Part shown: positions 1 through 8,548 of the stretch, in pieces
Position numbering within the stretch: the stretch's first letter is position 1
Layout of the letters: every line of letters starts with the position of its first letter
Notes under the pieces: model-generated
What the model was told of the DNA's origin: nothing
The model's database searches: none
Seen by the model: only the letters and a program-made list of their open reading frames with translations
Source of the DNA: Thalassobius vesicularis
Lineage (GTDB): Bacteria; Pseudomonadota; Alphaproteobacteria; Rhodobacterales; Rhodobacteraceae
DNA: 64,000 nucleotides
NCBI RefSeq assembly: GCF_004799325.1
Contig: NZ_SSMD01000004.1
Span: forward strand, 310,001 to 374,000
Direction: 5' to 3'
Translations under genes and position numbers: made by a program

Positions 1-837
1 GACGCACGGATTTTCGTGTCGAACCCGACCTGGCCGAACCACCTGTCGATCCTGAAGCACCTGAACATGCCGGTGGTCGAGTATCGCTACTTCGACGCCG
101 AGTCGCGCGGTGTGGACTTCGAAGGCATGCTGGCTGACCTGCAGCAGGTCAAGGCGGGCGACGTCGTGCTGCTGCACGGCTGCTGCCACAACCCGACCGG
201 CGCCAACCTGAACCTGACCCAGTGGCAGGCCGTGGTGGACGTGCTGCTGAAAACCGGTGGCGTGCCGATGATCGACCTGGCCTATCAGGGCTTTGGCGAC
301 GGCTTGGACGAAGACGCGGCGGCGACCCGCCTGGTGGCCTCGTCGGTGCCGGAATGCCTGATCGCGGCCAGCTGTTCCAAGAACTTCGGGATCTACCGCG
401 AACGCACCGGCATCCTGATGGCCGTCGCGCAGGACAAGGGCCTGCGGACCCTGACCCAGGGCACGCTGAACTACCTGAACCGCCAGAACTACTCGTTCCC
501 GCCGGATCACGGCGCGCGTCTGGTGACGATGATCCTGAACGACCCCAAGCTGCGCACCGAATGGGCGACCGAGCTGGAAGAAGTGCGCCTGTCGATGCTG
601 AACCTGCGTCAGCAGATGGCGGACGAGCTGCAGCGGCTGTCGGGCTCGGACCGGTTCGGGTTCATCGCACAGCACCGGGGCATGTTCTCGCGGCTGGGCA
701 CCACGCCCGAAATGGTCGAGCGCCTGCGCGCCGAGCACGCGATCTACATGGTGGGCGATTCGCGCCTGAACATCGCCGGGCTGAACAGCACCACGGTGCC
801 GATCCTGGCCAAAGCGATCGTCGATACCGGGATTTGA
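1..837 (+). CDS. Aromatic amino acid / aspartate-type aminotransferase (5' end cut off)
   Basis: The frame is open from the first base, so the N-terminal part lies outside the window and 278 codons are visible. It is a fold-type I PLP aminotransferase of the AspC/TyrB subfamily. The segment SNPTWPNH, the loop HGCCHNPTG and the PLP-lysine motif SCSKNFG (lysine codon 379-381, followed by YRERTG) are all present. The substrate-carboxylate arginine sits in RLNIAGLN near the end. Enzymes of this group transfer the amino group of aromatic amino acids or aspartate to 2-oxoglutarate in the cytoplasm. TyrB and AspC types cannot be told apart here. A hairpin follows 15 bases after the stop. Confidence 0.93.
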   Translation, partial: DARIFVSNPTWPNHLSILKHLNMPVVEYRYFDAESRGVDFEGMLADLQQVKAGDVVLLHGCCHNPTGANLNLTQWQAVVDVLLKTGGVPMIDLAYQGFGDGLDEDAAATRLVASSVPECLIAASCSKNFGIYRERTGILMAVAQDKGLRTLTQGTLNYLNRQNYSFPPDHGARLVTMILNDPKLRTEWATELEEVRLSMLNLRQQMADELQRLSGSDRFGFIAQHRGMFSRLGTTPEMVERLRAEHAIYMVGDSRLNIAGLNSTTVPILAKAIVDTGI

Positions 838-851
838 GCCGGAAATACGCG

Positions 852-877
852 AAGGGCGGGCCTTGGGTCCGCCCTTT
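852..877 (+). terminator. Intrinsic terminator after the aminotransferase
   Basis: AAGGGCGG and CCGCCCTT pair around a short loop and are followed by a few T residues. The hairpin lies 15 bases downstream of the aminotransferase stop. Only the stem and a weak T tract support it. Confidence 0.6.
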
Positions 878-892
878 CGCTGAGGGGGCTTG

Positions 893-1046
893 AAATTGCC
901 TCGATGTTAGCGCATATCAAAAGGGCTAACGTTATTCTATCTCGACCTGTCTCCCGTTTCTGACGGCGTTCAGTCTTCGATACAGACCGACTACGCCGGA
1001 CAGCCGCACTTCCGCGGGCTGTATTTTAAAACAGGAGACCACGGAT
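893..1046 (+). promoter_or_regulatory. Promoter and likely long 5' leader of the cold-shock gene
   Basis: About 150 bases without a gene precede the cold-shock start. The region is more AT-rich than its surroundings. It holds an inverted repeat GTTAGC (906-911) / GCTAAC (925-930) and an imperfect hairpin built on CAGCCGC / GCGGGCTG (1001-1021) just upstream of the ribosome binding site AGGAGA (1033-1038). Long structured leaders are known in cspA-type mRNAs, where they control translation at low temperature. That role here is inferred. Confidence 0.4.
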
Positions 1047-1253
1047 ATGGCCAACGGCACCGTGAAATGGTTCAACACCACCAAAGGCTACGGCTTCATC
1101 GCACCCGAAGGCGGCAAAAAAGACGTGTTCGTGCACATCTCGGCCGTCGAGCGTTCGGGCCTGACCGGTCTGAAGGACAACCAGAAGGTGACCTTCGACA
1201 TCGAAGCAGGCCGTGACGGCCGCGAATCGGCAGTGAACATCGCTGTCGCCTGA
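1047..1253 (+). CDS. Cold-shock protein (CspA family)
   Basis: This 68-residue protein is a single cold-shock (OB-fold) domain, the normal length for the family. The RNA-binding motifs are intact: KGYGFI at residues 13-18 (RNP1) and VFVHIS at 27-32 (RNP2). The protein binds single-stranded RNA and DNA in the cytoplasm and acts as an RNA chaperone. The start follows an AGGAGA ribosome binding site eight bases upstream. The gene is monocistronic, with its own long leader and a strong intrinsic terminator. Whether it is cold-induced or constitutive cannot be read from the sequence. Confidence 0.97.
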   Translation: MANGTVKWFNTTKGYGFIAPEGGKKDVFVHISAVERSGLTGLKDNQKVTFDIEAGRDGRESAVNIAVA

Positions 1254-1276
1254 TTTCGATATCAGGACGGATTGAA

Positions 1277-1303
1277 GCGCGGCCCCTTGGGGCCGCGTTT
1301 TTC
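1277..1303 (+). terminator. Intrinsic terminator of the cold-shock gene
   Basis: CGCGGCCCC and GGGGCCGCG form a nine-base-pair stem with a two-base loop, followed by five T residues. It begins 24 bases after the stop codon. Confidence 0.9.
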
Positions 1304-1341
1304 GTTTGTGGGGCCAAGATGTTTGGCACGGGCGTCAGCCC

Positions 1342-1471
1342 GGGCCGCGCCCGACCCTCCCCCCCGGGAGGGCGCATTGGCGATGTCGAGCGGAATGGGG
1401 GCGGCATTCGGGCTTTGAGGTGGTTCGCGGATCAACCGGGCGGAGCGCCCACCCAGGGTCGGGCGCAGCCC
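1342..1471. repeat. Imperfect 17-base inverted repeat (REP-like)
   Basis: GGGCCGCGCCCGACCCT at 1342-1358 and AGGGTCGGGCGCAGCCC at 1455-1471 are reverse complements with one mismatch, about 100 bases apart. They lie in the gap between the convergent cold-shock and dapA genes. No coding potential is seen between the arms. Confidence 0.45.
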
Positions 1472-1481
1472 TTAGCGCCCA

Positions 1482-1510
1482 TGAAAAAGCCCGCCGGGAA
1501 GGCGGGCTTT
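1482..1510 (-). terminator. Intrinsic terminator of dapA
   Basis: AAAGCCCGCC and GGCGGGCTTT form a ten-base-pair stem with a five-base loop. Read on the minus strand it ends in a run of T residues, 23 bases after the dapA stop. Confidence 0.85.
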
Positions 1511-1532
1511 GTTGTTCAGGCTTGGGCCGTGG

Positions 1533-2405
1533 TCAGAGCAGACCGGCGTGCCGCATGGCCGCGTCGATGCGGGCCTTGGTGCTGTCGGTCAGGCCGGTCA
1601 GGGGCAGGCGCACCTCTTCGGAGCACAGGCCCAGACGCGACATGCCGTACTTGGCGCCGACGAGGCCGGGCTCGATAAAGATCGCTTCGTGCAGGGGCAT
1701 CAGACGGTCCTGATACTCCAGCGCCTTGGCGTAGTCGCCGGCCAGGGTTGCGGCCTGGAATTCAGCGCACAGGCGCGGGGCCACGTTCGCGGTGACCGAG
1801 ATGCAGCCAACGCCACCGTGGGCGTTGAAGCCCAGAGCGGTCGCGTCTTCGCCGGACAGCTGGATGAAATCCGCGCCGCAGGCGGCACGCTGCTGGCTGA
1901 CACGCTCGATCTTGCCGGTGGCGTCCTTGACCCCGACGATGCGGGGCAGTTTCGCCAGTTCGCCCATCGTCTCGGGCGTCATGTCGATGACCGAGCGACC
2001 GGGAATGTTGTAGATGATGATCGGCAGGGTGCAGCAATCGTGCATCGCGGTGAAATGCGCGATCAGGCCGCGTTGGGTCGGCTTGTTGTAGTAGGGCGTC
2101 ACGACCAGGGCCGCATCGGCGCCGACTTTCTGCGCGTGCTGGATCAGGCGGATGCCTTCGAGCGTGTTGTTGCTGCCCGCACCGGCGATGACGGGCACGC
2201 GGCCCGCGACGGCCTTGACCACTTCCTCGATCATGATCTCATGCTCGCGGTGGGTCAGGGTGGGGCTTTCGCCGGTGGTGCCGACGGGAACGAACCCGTT
2301 GGTGCCTTCGCCGATATGCCACTCGATGAGTTTCTTCAACGTCTCCAGATCCAGCTCGCCGTTCTTGAACGGCGTGACCAGGGCAGGATAGGACCCTTTG
2401 AACAT
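1533..2405 (-). CDS. dapA: 4-hydroxy-tetrahydrodipicolinate synthase
   Basis: DapA condenses pyruvate with aspartate semialdehyde, the first committed step of lysine and diaminopimelate (cell wall) synthesis. The 290-residue length is usual. It is a TIM barrel with the VGTTGESPT motif (41-49), the catalytic tyrosine in IYNIPGR (Y132) and the Schiff-base lysine in GVKDATG (K160). I chose the start at 2405 because an AAGGAG site precedes it and the protein then begins [13 protein letters not shown], typical for DapA. An upstream in-frame extension lacks similarity. It is transcribed divergently from the lytic transglycosylase, an arrangement that places two cell-wall genes side by side. Confidence 0.97.
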   Translation of the reverse strand: MFKGSYPALVTPFKNGELDLETLKKLIEWHIGEGTNGFVPVGTTGESPTLTHREHEIMIEEVVKAVAGRVPVIAGAGSNNTLEGIRLIQHAQKVGADAALVVTPYYNKPTQRGLIAHFTAMHDCCTLPIIIYNIPGRSVIDMTPETMGELAKLPRIVGVKDATGKIERVSQQRAACGADFIQLSGEDATALGFNAHGGVGCISVTANVAPRLCAEFQAATLAGDYAKALEYQDRLMPLHEAIFIEPGLVGAKYGMSRLGLCSEEVRLPLTGLTDSTKARIDAAMRHAGLL

Positions 2406-2557
2406 GACACGCTCCTTTCGTGTTGGCGGGTAAAGACCCGGAGGATATTTGTGCACCCGGCGAGGATTCGCCCGCCTGCGTCTTCGTGATTTGCAGGCGG
2501 CAGGTCGCACAATTAAGCTGCGGTTGCATATCCTTTGTTCGTTTGGAAAGGCAAGAG

Positions 2558-4516
2558 ATGTTGCGCGGTTTTACCCTGTTTTTGGCGATTTGCCTTGGTC
2601 TGGCCCCCATCGCGGGGCCCGCACGGGCCGAGGGGCCGCAGCCGATCGCCAGCGCTCTGGAAGCCGCGCGCGCGGGGAATTGGAGCAACGCCGACGCCAT
2701 CGCAGCACGCGCGGGGCCGGTGGGCAGCGCCCTGCTGACATGGACGCGCCTGCGCGCCGGAGAGGGCAGTTTCGCCGAGGTCCGCGCCTTTCTGGCCGCC
2801 CATCCCGACTGGCCGGGGCTGTCGCTGATGCGCAAGCGCGCGGAATCCGGGCTGGCGGAGGCCTCGTCTTCGCAGGTGGTTGCGTTCTTTGACGGGGCCG
2901 CGCCGCAGACCGGGGCGGGGGTGCTGGCGCTGGCGCAGGCGCTGACGGCCAAAGGGCAGACGGCCGAGGCGGAAAAGATGCTGGTGCGGGCGTGGCAGAC
3001 AATGGATCTGGACGCGGATTCGCACGATGCGCTGGTGGCGGCGTTCGGCAAGGTGCTGGCGCCGCATCACCCGCAGCGCATGGACATGGCGCTGTGGCGC
3101 GGGCTGAAGGGCGACGCCGAAAAGATGATGCCGCTGGTCAGCGAGGGCTGGCAGGCGCTGGCGCGCGCGCGGCTGGGGCTGCGAGCGCAGGCCAAGGGCG
3201 TGGACGGGCTGATCGGCGCGGTGCCGGGCAAGCTGCAGTCCGATCCGGGTCTGGCCTATGAGCGGTTCCTGTGGCGCGTCCGTAAGGGCCGCGCGGATGC
3301 GGTCGATCTGATCATCGCGCAAAGCACCAGCGCCAAGGCGCTTGGGCGGCCCGAGGAATGGTCGGGCTGGCGGCGCTACGTGGTGCGCGACCTGATGCGC
3401 GATGGACAGTATGACAAGGCGTACCGCGTCGCCTCGGCCCATTACATGCGGTCCGAGGATGGCTATGGCTATTCGGATCTGGAATGGCTGTCGGGCTACC
3501 TGTCGCTGCGGTTCCTGAAGGCACCCGAGCGCGCGCTGGACCATTTCCAGCGGTTCCGGGCGTCGGTGGAGACTCCGATCTCGCTCGGCCGGGCGGGATA
3601 TTGGATCGGGCGCACGCAAGAGGCGTTGGGCGACAAGGAAGCCGCCAAGCACGCCTATGCCGAGGGCGCGCAGTTCCAGACCAGTTTTTACGGCTTGCTG
3701 GCGGCAGAGCGTGGCGGCGTGGCGTTCGATGCCAGCCTGGCGGGAACCGAGCGGTTCCCGGATTGGCGGCAGGCGGCGTTCGTGAAGTCCGAGGTCTATC
3801 AGGCGGGCATTCTGGCGCTGAACGCGGGTGAGGTCTCGCTGTCAGAGCAGTTCTTTACGCATCTGGCCGAGGGGCTGGACCGCACCGGCATGGGGCAGCT
3901 GGCTGACATGGCCGAAGAACTGAAACAGCCGCATTTGCAGGTGATGATCGCCAAGGCGGCCGCGCAAAAGGGCATCACGATCCACGCGCCCTATTACGCG
4001 CTGCACCCGATGCGCAAGATGACCCTGCCGGTGCCGGTAGAGCTGGCGCTGTCGATCGCCCGCCGGGAATCGGAGTTTGATCCATCGGTGATCAGCGGGG
4101 CCGGGGCGCAGGGGCTGATGCAGCTGATGCCGGGCACGGCGGCGCAGATGGCGCGCGAGCTGGGCGTGACGCATCAGGCGAGCCAGGTGCTGAGCGACTG
4201 GAGCTATAACGCGACGCTGGGCAGCGCCTATCTGGCCAAGCTGGCGGACCGGTTCGATGGCAACGTGGTGATGGTCGCGGCGGGGTATAACGCCGGACCC
4301 AGCCGGCCGGACCAGTGGATCGAGCGCTTCGGTGATCCGCGCGGGGGTGGTGTGGACGTGGTGGACTGGATCGAGATGATCCCCTTCACCGAGACCCAGA
4401 ACTACGTGATGCGGGTGGCTGAATCGCTGCCGGTTTACCGCGCGCGCCTGGGGCTGAACCCGCATCCGGTGCCGTTCAGCCGAGAGCTGGTGGGCGCGAC
4501 GGTGCGCCGTCGGTAA
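2558..4516 (+). CDS. Soluble lytic murein transglycosylase (Slt-type)
   Basis: The 652-residue protein begins with a Sec signal peptide ([20 protein letters not shown], cleavage after about residue 24), so it acts in the periplasm on peptidoglycan. A long alpha-helical superhelix region with TPR-like repeats fills roughly residues 40-470. The C-terminal SLT domain carries the catalytic glutamate in ARRESEFD (E504), then [13 protein letters not shown] and AGYNAGP. These enzymes cut the MurNAc-GlcNAc bond and form 1,6-anhydroMurNAc. The start at 2558 gives a proper signal peptide; an in-frame upstream extension does not. All hallmark residues are present, so it should be active. Confidence 0.95.
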   Translation: MLRGFTLFLAICLGLAPIAGPARAEGPQPIASALEAARAGNWSNADAIAARAGPVGSALLTWTRLRAGEGSFAEVRAFLAAHPDWPGLSLMRKRAESGLAEASSSQVVAFFDGAAPQTGAGVLALAQALTAKGQTAEAEKMLVRAWQTMDLDADSHDALVAAFGKVLAPHHPQRMDMALWRGLKGDAEKMMPLVSEGWQALARARLGLRAQAKGVDGLIGAVPGKLQSDPGLAYERFLWRVRKGRADAVDLIIAQSTSAKALGRPEEWSGWRRYVVRDLMRDGQYDKAYRVASAHYMRSEDGYGYSDLEWLSGYLSLRFLKAPERALDHFQRFRASVETPISLGRAGYWIGRTQEALGDKEAAKHAYAEGAQFQTSFYGLLAAERGGVAFDASLAGTERFPDWRQAAFVKSEVYQAGILALNAGEVSLSEQFFTHLAEGLDRTGMGQLADMAEELKQPHLQVMIAKAAAQKGITIHAPYYALHPMRKMTLPVPVELALSIARRESEFDPSVISGAGAQGLMQLMPGTAAQMARELGVTHQASQVLSDWSYNATLGSAYLAKLADRFDGNVVMVAAGYNAGPSRPDQWIERFGDPRGGGVDVVDWIEMIPFTETQNYVMRVAESLPVYRARLGLNPHPVPFSRELVGATVRRR

Positions 4517-4541
4517 AGGCGCGCTGGTGGGGGGTGAGGGA

Positions 4542-4580
4542 GCCTCCGGCGGGAGTATTTCCGCTCAGAAAGAAGCAGGG
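4542..4580 (+). repeat. Type A intergenic repeat, copy 1
   Basis: The unit has a small hairpin CTCC-GGCG-GGAG followed by TATTT, four spacer bases and TCAGAAAGAAGCAGGG. It lies between the convergent transglycosylase and FAD oxidase genes. It is the best full-length example of the type A family described in the findings. Confidence 0.75.
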
Positions 4581-4605
4581 ATTTGTTAAGGCGAATCGGG
4601 TCTGG

Positions 4606-5640
4606 TCAGAGGCTGGCGGCGGGCGCGAAACCGGGCGGGATGGTGTCGCGGCCGTCGAGGATGAGGTCGGCCATTGTCTCTGCGGTTTTGGGGGCCATGC
4701 CGAAGCCGATCTTGAAGCCGCCGTTGGCGATGAACTCGCCGGGGCGGAGCGGGTGTTCGCCCAGCACGGGCGCGCGGGAGCGGGCGCGCGGGCGCACCCC
4801 GGCCCAGCGTTCGAGGATGGGCGCGTCGGCCAGGGCCGGGACGGCGGCGATGGCGCGGGCCAGCACGGTGTCGAGCTGGGCATCGGTCGAGGTGGGGTCG
4901 GTGTAGTCACGCTCGGACGTGGAGCCGATCGCAACGGTGCCGTCGGCGTGGGGCACGATGTGGACGGTGTCCGCGAAGAGTTGCGGCGCGCTGCGCCGGT
5001 CGAATTGCAGCAGGGCGGCCTGGCCTTTGACGCCGGTGCCGAAGCTGCGGGTATGGGCGGCGCTGATCTGTTCGAGGCCGGCGACGCCGGTGGCCCAGAC
5101 GATGCGGCCCTCGGGGTCGCCGTCGCGGGTGATCTGGCCGCCGCGCGCGGTAATGGCGGCGATCAGGGCGGCGCAGGCCATGCGGGGGTGCATCCGGGCC
5201 GTCAGCGTGTCGCGGATCAGCCAGCCGGTGGGCGTGAGCGGCGCGAAATCCCCGGCCTGATCGGCGGGGATCACGGACCAGTCGGCGCGGCCGTGCCACA
5301 GCTGGGCGGCCCCTTCGGCGCGGGCATGGGCGAGGGTCAGGGCGTCCTCGTTGGCGACGGGTTGCAGGCGGCCGGTGCGGCCATAACCGCTGTCCTGACC
5401 GCCGGTTGCGGCGACCTCGGCCCACCAGTCGGCGGCCATCAGGAGGGATTCGAGCTGGAACTGTTTCTTGTCGTTCCAGTTTTCGGGGACGTGCGGGGCC
5501 AGTGCGCCGACCAGCCCGCCGCTGCTGCCGGCGCCGGGGCCGTTGGGGTCGATCACCCGGACCGAGGCACCGCGCCGGGCGCAGGACCAGGCCACCGACA
5601 GGCCGAACGCGCCCGCGCCGTAAACTGTGACATCGACCAT
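4606..5640 (-). CDS. FAD-dependent oxidoreductase, probable MnmC oxidase half
   Basis: A 344-residue DAO-family flavoprotein. The N-terminus has the dinucleotide-binding fold VYGAGAFGLSVAWSCARRG, and the C-terminus has the FAD-contacting stretch GGFKIGFGMAPKTAE. In E. coli the same kind of domain forms the C-terminal half of MnmC, which removes the carboxymethyl group from cmnm5(s2)U34 of tRNA. The methyltransferase half (MnmD) is encoded immediately upstream in the opposite direction, which supports that role. A glycine or other amino-acid oxidase function remains possible. The start at 5640 is preferred over 5646 because AAGGGG then has normal spacing. Confidence 0.75.
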   Translation of the reverse strand: MVDVTVYGAGAFGLSVAWSCARRGASVRVIDPNGPGAGSSGGLVGALAPHVPENWNDKKQFQLESLLMAADWWAEVAATGGQDSGYGRTGRLQPVANEDALTLAHARAEGAAQLWHGRADWSVIPADQAGDFAPLTPTGWLIRDTLTARMHPRMACAALIAAITARGGQITRDGDPEGRIVWATGVAGLEQISAAHTRSFGTGVKGQAALLQFDRRSAPQLFADTVHIVPHADGTVAIGSTSERDYTDPTSTDAQLDTVLARAIAAVPALADAPILERWAGVRPRARSRAPVLGEHPLRPGEFIANGGFKIGFGMAPKTAETMADLILDGRDTIPPGFAPAASL

Positions 5641-5705
5641 TGCCATTCCCCTTGTGCCTGATGCATTCTCGGCTGGTTTTCCACGGCTTCTTAAGGGATC
5701 GACGG

Positions 5706-6377
5706 ATGCATGACCAGCATGCCGAACTGGAATGGCGCGACGGCGAGATCCCGGTCTCGACCCGGTTCGACGATCCGTATTTCAGCCTGGATAACGGGTT
5801 GGCCGAAACGGCCTATGTGTTTCTGGACGGCAACGGGCTGCCGGGGCGGTTTCGCGACGGGTTCCGCATTGCCGAGTTGGGCTTTGGCACCGGGCTGAAC
5901 CTGCTGGCGGCGGTCAAGCTGTGGCGCGAAAGCGGGCAGGCGGGGACACTGCATTACACCACGTTCGAGGCGTTCCCGATGACTGGGCCCGAGATGATCC
6001 GTGCGCAGGCGGCGTTTCCCGAGATCGCCGAGATCGCGGCCGAGTTCGCGCCGCATTGGCCCGCGCGCAAGCTGTCGTTGCCGGGGCTGGAGTTCCGCAT
6101 GATCAAGGGAGACGCGCGCGAGACCTTGCCGGGGTGGGAGGGGCGCGCGGATGCATGGTTTCTGGACGGATTCTCGCCCGCCAAGAACCCCGAGCTGTGG
6201 GAGCCGTCGCTGATGCGGCATGTGGCTGACCATACGCAAGCGGATGGTACGGCGGCGACCTATACGGCGGCGGGGTTTGTCCGTCGCGGGCTGCAGGATG
6301 CCGGTTTCAGTGTAGAGCGCCGACCCGGGTTCGGGCGAAAACGGCATATGACGGTCGCGCGAAAGGGCCATTCATGA
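5706..6377 (+). CDS. mnmD: tRNA (mnm5s2U34) methyltransferase MnmD
   Basis: The 223-residue protein is a DUF752/MnmD methyltransferase. It has the SAM-binding motif ELGFGTGLNLL (58-68) and the family signature DAWFLDGFSPAKNPELW (149-165). It adds the methyl group of the 5-methylaminomethyl-2-thiouridine wobble modification in certain tRNAs. It is a stand-alone enzyme, without the FAD domain found fused to it in E. coli MnmC. The start at 5706 follows AAGGG by eight bases. The start lies only 66 bases from that of the divergent FAD oxidoreductase, and the 3' end overlaps the next gene by four bases. Confidence 0.93.
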   Translation: MHDQHAELEWRDGEIPVSTRFDDPYFSLDNGLAETAYVFLDGNGLPGRFRDGFRIAELGFGTGLNLLAAVKLWRESGQAGTLHYTTFEAFPMTGPEMIRAQAAFPEIAEIAAEFAPHWPARKLSLPGLEFRMIKGDARETLPGWEGRADAWFLDGFSPAKNPELWEPSLMRHVADHTQADGTAATYTAAGFVRRGLQDAGFSVERRPGFGRKRHMTVARKGHS

Positions 6378-7240
6378 GTCAGGATCAAACCCGGCTGGGC
6401 ATCATGCTGATGGTCGCCGCGACCTTTGTCTTTGCGATGCAGGACGGGATCTCGCGCCATTTGGCGGGGGAATACAACGTGCTGATGGTGGTGATGATCC
6501 GCTATTGGTTCTTTGCGGCCTTCGTGATGGCCGTGGCGGCGCGCAAGGCGGGCGGGTTGCGGCAGGCGGCAGCGACCAGCCAGCCGTGGTTGCAGACCTT
6601 TCGCGCGGTGCTGCTGGTGGCCGAGATTTGCGTGGCGATCTGGGGCTTTACCATCCTGGGGCTGGTGGAAAGCCATGCCGCCTTTGCCAGCTATCCGCTG
6701 ATGGTGGCGGCGCTCTCCGGCCCGGTGCTGGGCGAGCGTGTGGGCTGGCGGCGCTGGGTGGCGATCGGGGTCGGCTTTGTCGGCGTGCTGATCATCCTGG
6801 AGCCGGGATACGGCGTGTTCAAACCCGCCGCCGCGATCCCGCTGCTGTCGGCGCTGATGTTCGCGCTGTACGGGCTGCTGACGCGCTATGCGGCGCGCAA
6901 GGACAAGTCGGCGACCTCGTTCTTCTGGACGGGGACGGTGGGGATGTTGGCGATGACCGCCGTGGGCATCTGGACATGGGAGCCGATGACCGGCCCCGAC
7001 TGGATCTGGATGGCGGCGCTGTGCCTGACCGGGGCGACGGGGCATTACCTGCTGATCCGCTGCTACGAGGTGGCCGAGGCGAGCGCGGTGCAGCCCTTTG
7101 CCTATCTGCAGCTGCCGTTCGGCGCGGTGATCGGGGTGTTCGTCTTTGCCGAGACGATCCGGACCAACGTGCTGATCGGGGCCGGGCTGATCGTGGCGGC
7201 GGGGCTGTTCACCCTGTGGCGCGAGCGCCAGGCGCGGTGA
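6374..7240 (+). CDS. DMT superfamily transporter (EamA family)
   Basis: A 288-residue inner-membrane protein with about ten hydrophobic segments in two halves, the layout of EamA drug/metabolite transporters. The N-terminus (MLMVAATFVFAMQDGISRHL) and the second-half pattern LLSALMFALYGLLTRYAAR fit the family. Members export amino acids, nucleobases or other small metabolites; the substrate here cannot be predicted. The ATG overlaps the mnmD stop (ATGA), so the two are translationally coupled. That is probably a matter of operon packing rather than shared function. Confidence 0.88.
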   Translation: MSQDQTRLGIMLMVAATFVFAMQDGISRHLAGEYNVLMVVMIRYWFFAAFVMAVAARKAGGLRQAAATSQPWLQTFRAVLLVAEICVAIWGFTILGLVESHAAFASYPLMVAALSGPVLGERVGWRRWVAIGVGFVGVLIILEPGYGVFKPAAAIPLLSALMFALYGLLTRYAARKDKSATSFFWTGTVGMLAMTAVGIWTWEPMTGPDWIWMAALCLTGATGHYLLIRCYEVAEASAVQPFAYLQLPFGAVIGVFVFAETIRTNVLIGAGLIVAAGLFTLWRERQAR

Positions 7241-7268
7241 GGTCGTCGCCCGTGGTGGGCGGGGATTT

Positions 7269-7295
7269 GAGTATTTGGGTCAGAAAGAAGCAGGG
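7269..7295 (+). repeat. Type A intergenic repeat, copy 2
   Basis: GAGTATTT, three spacer bases, then TCAGAAAGAAGCAGG, located between the convergent DMT transporter and hydratase genes. The GC-rich upstream hairpin of copy 1 is missing. Confidence 0.7.
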
Positions 7296-7301
7296 GCTGC
7301 G

Positions 7302-8105
7302 TCAGCGGGCCTGAGCGGTCATGTTCTGGCGGCCGTCGGGGGCGCGGACCCACATCTGGCCGTCGGACCAGCACAGGGTGGCGTCCTCGTGGTGCATAAG
7401 CGGGGAGGAGGCGCGGAAGCTGAACTCGGACAGTTTTCCGAGTTTGCGTTCGGCCATCAGCATCAGCAATTGTGCCAGCAGGGGACCGTGGGTGACGAGG
7501 CCGTCATACCCCTCGGTCCCGCGGGAGTAGGGTTCGTCGTAGTGGATGCGGTGGCCGTTGAAGGTGAGCGCGGAGTAGCGGAACAGCAGGGTCGAGGTGA
7601 AGCTGGCGGTTTCCGCGGCGGTTTCGTCGGTGCGGGCGGTGGGGGGTGTCGGCGCGGGGGTGCCGGGGGCGGGGTCCTCGCGGTAGACCAGGTCCTGCCA
7701 TTCGGTGACGCGAATCACGCCGTCCTGCCAGATGTCGTGGCGCAGGGTGACGAAGGCGAGGGGGCCGGTGCGGCCGTCCTTGCGGGTGGTGCTTTCCAGG
7801 GTGGTGACCTTTTCGGCCACGCGTCCGGCGCGCAGGGGGCCGTGGAAGGCAAGGCGCCCGCCAGCCCACATGCGGCGCGGCAGGCCCAGATCGGGGATGA
7901 TGCCGAGGCCGGTTTTGGGGTGGCCGTCGCGGCCCAGACGGGTCGGCGGCTCGGGCTGCCAGAAGTAGATCTGGTGGAAGAACGGGGGCAGCGGGGAGCC
8001 GTCCTCGATCGTGACGTGCAGACCGAGGGTCGCCTGCAGCGCTTTGGCGCGGGCGGGGTCCATCACATCGGTTTGACGGGTTTGAATCGGGGCGTCATTC
8101 TGCAT
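7302..8105 (-). CDS. HTD2-like / MaoC-type hydratase-dehydratase
   Basis: About 267 residues. The sequence resembles the HTD2/mesaconyl-CoA C4-hydratase group: an N-terminal FAS1-like dehydratase half with HQIYFWQPEPPTRLGRDGHP, then a C-terminal hot-dog half with YSALTFNGHRIHYDEPYSR, which includes the N-GHRIHYD catalytic stretch. Such enzymes hydrate or dehydrate acyl-CoA or acyl-ACP substrates. The real substrate is not evident. I start at 8105, 45 bases before the divergent VOC gene; a start further upstream would run into the gene opposite. No clear ribosome binding site is visible, so the start is uncertain. Confidence 0.75.
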   Translation of the reverse strand: MQNDAPIQTRQTDVMDPARAKALQATLGLHVTIEDGSPLPPFFHQIYFWQPEPPTRLGRDGHPKTGLGIIPDLGLPRRMWAGGRLAFHGPLRAGRVAEKVTTLESTTRKDGRTGPLAFVTLRHDIWQDGVIRVTEWQDLVYREDPAPGTPAPTPPTARTDETAAETASFTSTLLFRYSALTFNGHRIHYDEPYSRGTEGYDGLVTHGPLLAQLLMLMAERKLGKLSEFSFRASSPLMHHEDATLCWSDGQMWVRAPDGRQNMTAQAR

Positions 8106-8149
8106 GAGCGAAACGGTACAGAATGAATGGCAGTGGGGGCAATCGGGAA

Positions 8150-8548
8150 ATGACGGCAAAGCTGAAGGCGCTGGACCATCTGGTTCTGACGGTGGGGGAT
8201 ATTGCGGCCTCGGTCCGGTTTTACACCGAGGTGATGGGGATGCAGGCGCAGGCGTTCCGGGGCTCGGATGGGACAGAGCGGCAGGCGCTGCTGTTCGGGC
8301 AACAGAAGATCAACCTGCACCAGGCCGGGCAGGAGTTCGAGCCGAAGGCGGCGGTGCCGATGCGGGGCTCGGCCGATCTGTGTTTCCTGACGGATGCGCC
8401 GCTGGAGGTATGGCTGGCGCAGTTCGCCGATCATCACGTCACGGTCGAGGAAGGGCCGGTGCAGCGCACCGGGGCCACCGGGGCGATCATGTCGCTGTAT
8501 GTGCGCGACCCGGATGGCAACCTGATCGAGGTGTCGACCGCCGCTTAG
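8150..8548 (+). CDS. VOC family protein (glyoxalase/bleomycin-resistance fold)
   Basis: A 132-residue single VOC domain made of two beta-alpha-beta-beta-beta units. It begins LDHLVLTVGDIAASVRFYTE and ends with YVRDPDGNLIEVS, where the glutamate is a usual metal ligand and the first histidine is the N-terminal ligand. The family includes glyoxalases, dioxygenases and antibiotic-binding proteins, so the substrate is open. A start at 8123 is possible; 8150 fits the domain boundary better. It ends four bases inside the convergent FMN reductase gene. Confidence 0.85.
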   Translation: MTAKLKALDHLVLTVGDIAASVRFYTEVMGMQAQAFRGSDGTERQALLFGQQKINLHQAGQEFEPKAAVPMRGSADLCFLTDAPLEVWLAQFADHHVTVEEGPVQRTGATGAIMSLYVRDPDGNLIEVSTAA

